Shown: positions 60,386 to 64,000 of the stretch, in pieces
How the letters are laid out: every line of letters begins with the position of its first letter
How positions within the stretch are numbered: the stretch's first letter is position 1
Origin: Mycolicibacterium canariasense
GTDB taxonomy: Bacteria; Actinomycetota; Actinomycetes; Mycobacteriales; Mycobacteriaceae
Direction: 5' to 3'
NCBI RefSeq assembly: GCF_002101555.1
Contig: NZ_LQOL01000045.1
Span: 1-64,000 of the forward strand
DNA length: 64,000 bases
Translations under genes and position numbers: made by a program
Notes under the pieces: model-generated
Told to the model about the DNA's origin: nothing
The model's database searches: none
Seen by the model: the letters and a program-made list of their open reading frames with translations, nothing else

Positions 60386-61675
60386 ATGACCACCGTACGA
60401 GTCCCACCGAATCCCGTCGCCGACCAACAGTTCCTCGCGGATTTCACCACCATGTCGGGCTTCGGCGCCACCCCAGCCGGCGGTGTCGAACGCCAGGCCG
60501 GCACCGCCGCCGATGGCCAGACCCGGCAATGGCTGGCACAGTGGTTGTCCACCAGAGGATTTCGGGTTGCCTATGACCGGATAGGTAATCAGTTCGGTCT
60601 GTGCGAACTCACGCCTGGCGCCCCGTATGTGTTGGTGGGCTCGCATCTGGACAGTCAGCCGCGGGGTGGCCGCTTCGACGGCGCCTACGGTGTGCTGGCC
60701 GCCGCGCATGCTGTGGGCCGGTTGCTGCGCCACTATGCCGCGCAGCCCGGCGGCGCGCGGGTGAACCTGGCGGTGGTGAACTGGTTCAACGAGGAAGGCT
60801 CTCGATTCAAGCCGTCGATGCAGGGCAGCGGGGTGTTCACCGGGAAGATCGACCTCGACGCGGCGCTGTCCACCGCCGACACCGACGGAGTTACGGTCCG
60901 GGCGGCTTTGGACGCCCTCGGAATGCGCGGCGAGACCGATGTTTTCGAAGCGGGTTCCCACCACTCCCCTGGCGGGCTGAGCGTGTGCGGTTATGCCGAG
61001 ATCCACATCGAGCAGGGCCGTGAACTCGACAAGGCGGGTGTGCGACTCGGCGTCGTACCGGCCACCTGGGCGGCCAACAAATACGAGATCGCCGTGGTCG
61101 GTGCGCAAGCGCACACTGGCGCAACGGCTATCGCCGACCGTCAGGACGCGCTCCTGGGTGCTGCCAAGATCGTGGTGGCGCTGCGGGACATCGCCGACCA
61201 ACACGGCGAACAGTTGCACACCTCGTGCGGTCAGCTGACGGTGTACCCGAACTCACCGGTGGTGGTGGCCCGCGAGGTGCATATGCACCTGGACCTGCGA
61301 TCGCCCGACGACGAATTGCTGGCGGCCGCCGACGAACAGCTGCGGCGGGCCTGCGCCGAAATCGAGGTGGCCGCCGACGTGCGCATCGAACGACGCTTCG
61401 CCCACACCTGGAAGGGGCACACGTATCAGCCCGAGGGGGTGGCACTGGCCGAAGCGGCCATCGACGACCTGGGCCTGAGCCACATGCAGGTGCTGACCCG
61501 GGCCGGACACGACTCGACCAACATGAAGGACCTGGTGCCCACGGTCATGCTCTTCATCCCCAGCGTGGACGGGGTGTCGCATGCGGAAGCCGAATACACC
61601 CACGATGCCGACCTGACGGCCGGGGTGGACGTGCTCACCGAGGTGGTGGCGCGGATGGTCGAGAGCCCGCGCTGA
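60386..61675 (+). CDS. N-carbamoyl-amino acid hydrolase (M20 family, HyuC/AllC-like)
   Basis: A 429-residue zinc-dependent amidase. VGSHLDSQPRGGRFDGAYG, NEEGSRF, EIHIEQG and AGHDSTNM mark the M20 metal and catalytic sites in order, and SMQGSGVFTGKI is typical of the carbamoylase/allantoate amidohydrolase group. It would cleave the N-carbamoyl product of the hydantoinase to an amino acid, CO2 and ammonia. ATG 60386 follows CGGAG; a GTG at 60359 overlaps the previous stop and would add nine residues. It ends the cluster. Confidence 0.9.
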   Translation: MTTVRVPPNPVADQQFLADFTTMSGFGATPAGGVERQAGTAADGQTRQWLAQWLSTRGFRVAYDRIGNQFGLCELTPGAPYVLVGSHLDSQPRGGRFDGAYGVLAAAHAVGRLLRHYAAQPGGARVNLAVVNWFNEEGSRFKPSMQGSGVFTGKIDLDAALSTADTDGVTVRAALDALGMRGETDVFEAGSHHSPGGLSVCGYAEIHIEQGRELDKAGVRLGVVPATWAANKYEIAVVGAQAHTGATAIADRQDALLGAAKIVVALRDIADQHGEQLHTSCGQLTVYPNSPVVVAREVHMHLDLRSPDDELLAAADEQLRRACAEIEVAADVRIERRFAHTWKGHTYQPEGVALAEAAIDDLGLSHMQVLTRAGHDSTNMKDLVPTVMLFIPSVDGVSHAEAEYTHDADLTAGVDVLTEVVARMVESPR

Positions 61676-61857
61676 GCAGGCCTGTCGTACGGGGCAGTTC
61701 CGCACCGCTGACCTCTTCGACATCGTGCGCTCGGCGTTTGTGTTGATGTGAGGGCATAGCGCCTACACATGTGCGTCACAGTCATGGGCCGGGATGCGCC
61801 GATAGCTTGGGACAAGGTTCCCCGTGCTCGTTCGGGGCCGACGTCGAGGAGATATTG

Positions 61858-63405
61858 ATGTTTTCGCGGTGGCGTTCTCCGGTGGTGCTTACCGGACTAT
61901 GCGGTGTCGTGGCGATGGTGGTGGCTGCCTGTGGATCAGGCGGCACCTCGGCGCCGAGCCACCCGGTGTTGGCGAAAACCGACGGTGGCGCGTTCGCCGC
62001 CACTCCTGTCGCCGACCTCCTGCAGGGCGGTTCGTACACGGTGAACGTGAACAAGCCCGACGGGTTGACCGGCGACGTCTTTTACACCACCGGCTTCAGT
62101 GCCGCCGTCGACCTGAACAAAGCCAGCGGCACCGCGGCACAAACTCCGTCCGAGAACCAAACCGGCATCCGCGCCGATGCACCGAACGGAACTCCGTCCG
62201 GTGTGAGGATCATGACCAAGGACGGACACCTTGTCTGGGGATGGGACGCCCCGAACGGGCAGGGCACCAACAATTTCCGGACCCAGAGTCTCAACGGCGA
62301 ACCGGTGCTGACATGGTGGGTCGGCAGTCGGTTGAACGGCCATGGCGTGGGCGAAGACTACATCGTGGACTCTCACTACCACCTCATCAAGACACTCACT
62401 CCCGGTGACGGGCTGAGCTCTGACGCCCACGAGTTCCGCCTCACCCCCGACGGCCACGCCCTGATCACGTCCTACAAGGAGATCACCACCGATCTCTCAT
62501 CGGTCGGTGGCCCGAAAGACGGCAAGATGTATGACTGCGTTGCCACCGTGGTCGACGTCGCTACCGGAAACCCCCTGTCGCACTGGGACGCACTGCAGCA
62601 CGTACCCATCACCGACAGCTACCAGAAGTACGTTCCAGACCAGGTGTGGGACCCGTATCATATGAATTCGATTGCGCTTGACCCGTCAGGAAACCTGCTG
62701 ATCTCGTTGCGACACGCGTCAACGGTGCTGGACGTCAATCCCAGCACGGGCACCATCAATTGGCAGCTGGGGGGCAAACAATCCAGCTACCGATTGGCCG
62801 ATGGCGCCGAATTCGCATTCCAGCATGACGCGGAGATGCCGAGCCCTGACACGGTCACCTTGTTCAACAACAACTCCGATTCCGGGACGGCCGGCGGCGG
62901 GCTGTCGAGCCTGGAATGGATACACCTCGATCCCGCCACCCACGTCGCGACACTCGTCCGCAATCAAACACATCCACGCAACCTCGTTGCCGGCGCGATG
63001 GGCAATCTGCAGCAGATCGGCAATGGCGACACGTTCTCGGGATGGGGTACTGCCGGACACATCTCGGAGTTCGGGGCCAACGGCGACCTGCTCTACGACG
63101 TCTCGCTGCCCGGTGCGACCTACCGGGCCTACTTCGACAGCTGGCAGGGCACCCCCGACGACACCCCGAACCTGCAGATCGACGGCACCACCGGTCACGC
63201 ACAGTGGAACGGGGCCACCGCCGTCAGACGGTGGAAGGTGCTCTCCGGCACCGATACTCATCACCTCACCAGCACCATGACCATCCCCGCCACCGGCGCC
63301 GACAGCACCTTCACCCTCCCGAAGGCCGGACTGCAGTACCAGGTACAAGCCCTTGACACGACAGGAGCCGTCATCGGCACATCTGCTTGCGTTCCAGCGG
63401 TTTGA
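61858..63405 (+). CDS. Arylsulfotransferase (ASST)-family lipoprotein
   Basis: A 515-residue exported protein: signal peptide with lipobox VVAAC (Cys25), then a beta-propeller of the arylsulfotransferase family. HEFRLTPDGHALIT, WDPYHMNSIALDPSGNLLISLRHAST and FQHDAEMPSPDTV carry the blade pattern and conserved His residues of the active site. ASST enzymes transfer sulfate between aryl compounds at the cell surface without PAPS. GAGGAG precedes the ATG. It stands alone between the pyrimidine cluster and the convergent exporter gene. Catalytic His confirmation needs alignment. Confidence 0.86.
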   Translation: MFSRWRSPVVLTGLCGVVAMVVAACGSGGTSAPSHPVLAKTDGGAFAATPVADLLQGGSYTVNVNKPDGLTGDVFYTTGFSAAVDLNKASGTAAQTPSENQTGIRADAPNGTPSGVRIMTKDGHLVWGWDAPNGQGTNNFRTQSLNGEPVLTWWVGSRLNGHGVGEDYIVDSHYHLIKTLTPGDGLSSDAHEFRLTPDGHALITSYKEITTDLSSVGGPKDGKMYDCVATVVDVATGNPLSHWDALQHVPITDSYQKYVPDQVWDPYHMNSIALDPSGNLLISLRHASTVLDVNPSTGTINWQLGGKQSSYRLADGAEFAFQHDAEMPSPDTVTLFNNNSDSGTAGGGLSSLEWIHLDPATHVATLVRNQTHPRNLVAGAMGNLQQIGNGDTFSGWGTAGHISEFGANGDLLYDVSLPGATYRAYFDSWQGTPDDTPNLQIDGTTGHAQWNGATAVRRWKVLSGTDTHHLTSTMTIPATGADSTFTLPKAGLQYQVQALDTTGAVIGTSACVPAV

Positions 63406-63436
63406 TCTGGCATCCGCCTCAAGGGAGACGCACCCG

Positions 63437-63478
63437 TCGGCGCCGCCGGAAAGCCCGGTGCCGGGCCCCCGGCGCCGA
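63437..63478. terminator. Large GC-rich hairpin between convergent genes
   Basis: TCGGCGCCG (63437-63445) and CGGCGCCGA (63470-63478) are exact inverted arms of 9 bp, with further pairing inside (CCGG/CCGG). The stem lies between the arylsulfotransferase stop and the convergent exporter stop. No T tract, but the stability and position fit a bidirectional terminator. Confidence 0.6.
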
Positions 63479-63492
63479 GGCTTCGGGCGATG

Positions 63493-64000
63493 TCAGCGCA
63501 GCAGGCTGCGGCCCAGCCGTCCTCGTCGACCTCGCGGTTCGCGACGCCGCAACCTGCCCACGGCACCGCCGAAGGACCGGGCGACCGCGGCACCGACCAA
63601 CAGTCCCACCGCGATCGCGCAGACCACCGTCACTACGTCGAACGCATTTGCCGCCTCACCGGCGGGATGGGTGATCAGCGTCGTGGTGGACAGCAATCCG
63701 AGGCTGCCGGGAACCAGTAGCCAGAAGGCCGGCATGAACACCACGAGCCGCGGTAGATCTGGACGCACGGCCTCGACGAGTGAGGAACCCAGGGTGGCGG
63801 CGACGGCACCGAGGAAACTGCCGAGCGCGGCTCCCCCGACGTGTTGTCCGAAGCTCTGGGCGGCGAAGGCGAGAACCAGCACCAGCATGATCCACGGCAG
63901 CAACCGGAGCGGCGGGCTCTCCAGCGCCCCGATTCCGAGGCTGATCAGGATCAGCCCCAGCGGCGCCGCCCACCAGCCCAAGGTGTCGACACGCAGGTTG
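63493..64000 (-). CDS. ThrE-like threonine/serine exporter, partial
   Basis: The C-terminal part of a membrane protein running off the right edge of the window. About 169 residues are visible, with four or more hydrophobic segments (APLGLILISLGIGAL, LLPWIMLVLVLAFAA, VVFMPAFWLLVPGSLGL, VVTVVCAIAVGLLVGAAVA). LVPGSLGL and the overall pattern match the second half of ThrE/YjjB-type threonine/serine exporters. The tail is Arg-rich. The N-terminus is outside the window, so start and full length are unknown. Confidence 0.78.
   Translation of the reverse strand, partial: NLRVDTLGWWAAPLGLILISLGIGALESPPLRLLPWIMLVLVLAFAAQSFGQHVGGAALGSFLGAVAATLGSSLVEAVRPDLPRLVVFMPAFWLLVPGSLGLLSTTTLITHPAGEAANAFDVVTVVCAIAVGLLVGAAVARSFGGAVGRLRRREPRGRRGRLGRSLLR

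Noticed and set aside
1..64000. tRNA, rRNA, CRISPR arrays, insertion sequences, phage genes
   Set aside because: I looked for cloverleaf-like ends, regularly spaced repeats, transposase or integrase motifs and phage structural genes, and found none I could support.

Overview
The window is high-GC, densely coded DNA with many GTG starts, ATGA/GTGA stop-start overlaps and at least one promoter placed for leaderless transcription. It contains an F420-type luciferase-like oxidoreductase, a chorismate mutase with the mycobacterial C-terminus, PucR, MocR and ROK regulators, and several lipoproteins. Together these point to an actinobacterium of the Mycobacteriales, most likely a soil-type Mycolicibacterium or a close relative (inference; no rRNA or other marker gene is present). 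I saw no tRNA, rRNA, CRISPR array or insertion sequence. Almost the whole window is accessory metabolism: sets of transporter + catabolic enzymes + local regulator.

Layout. 0-5.5 kb: a MarR/hydrolase pair around a large palindrome, a GNAT acetyltransferase, an HTH/nucleotidyltransferase pair resembling a toxin-antitoxin module, and decayed genes (an alpha/beta hydrolase relic and a TetR relic). 5.5-19.5 kb: a sugar-type ABC transporter with a truncated binding protein, two amidohydrolases, an extradiol-type dioxygenase, an FAH-family hydrolase, two cupins, an FMN reductase and a dehalogenase-like hydrolase. A GntR regulator sits inside it, with three copies of one operator motif in the two promoter regions. 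A PucR regulator and a DUF917 protein lie at its right end. 19.9-26.0 kb: an MFS exporter, a TetR regulator and an amino-acid permease/hydroxyacid oxidase/RidA/methyltransferase/chorismate mutase operon; the TetR-type palindrome precedes both transporters.

26.2-40.2 kb: a ROK regulator and a long operon with a Gfo/Idh/MocA dehydrogenase, a PotABCD-type transporter, four xylose-isomerase-like TIM barrels and two GMC-type flavoproteins. One flavoprotein resembles pyranose 2-oxidase/glycoside 3-oxidase. The set looks like a glycoside (possibly C-glycoside) degradation system working through 3-keto intermediates. 40.2-44.4 kb: a ParD-like/zeta toxin module with a tandem palindromic operator, an XRE regulator, an aldo-keto reductase and a hydrolase. 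44.7-52.1 kb: a taurine/sulfonate-type ABC transporter, an SDR, a class III aminotransferase, a MocR (TauR-like) regulator and a TauE/SafE exporter; no sulfoacetaldehyde acetyltransferase is present.

52.2-61.7 kb: a PucR regulator, two isopenicillin-N-synthase-type 2-oxoglutarate/Fe(II) oxygenases, a lone [2Fe-2S] ferredoxin, a VOC protein, a UraA-like permease, a dihydropyrimidinase, an F420-type LLM oxidoreductase and an N-carbamoyl amino acid hydrolase. This reads as a pyrimidine-like N-heterocycle pathway without a canonical dihydropyrimidine dehydrogenase, and is one of the two best candidates for an undescribed system; the glycoside cluster is the other. The window ends with an arylsulfotransferase-family lipoprotein and a partial ThrE-like exporter.
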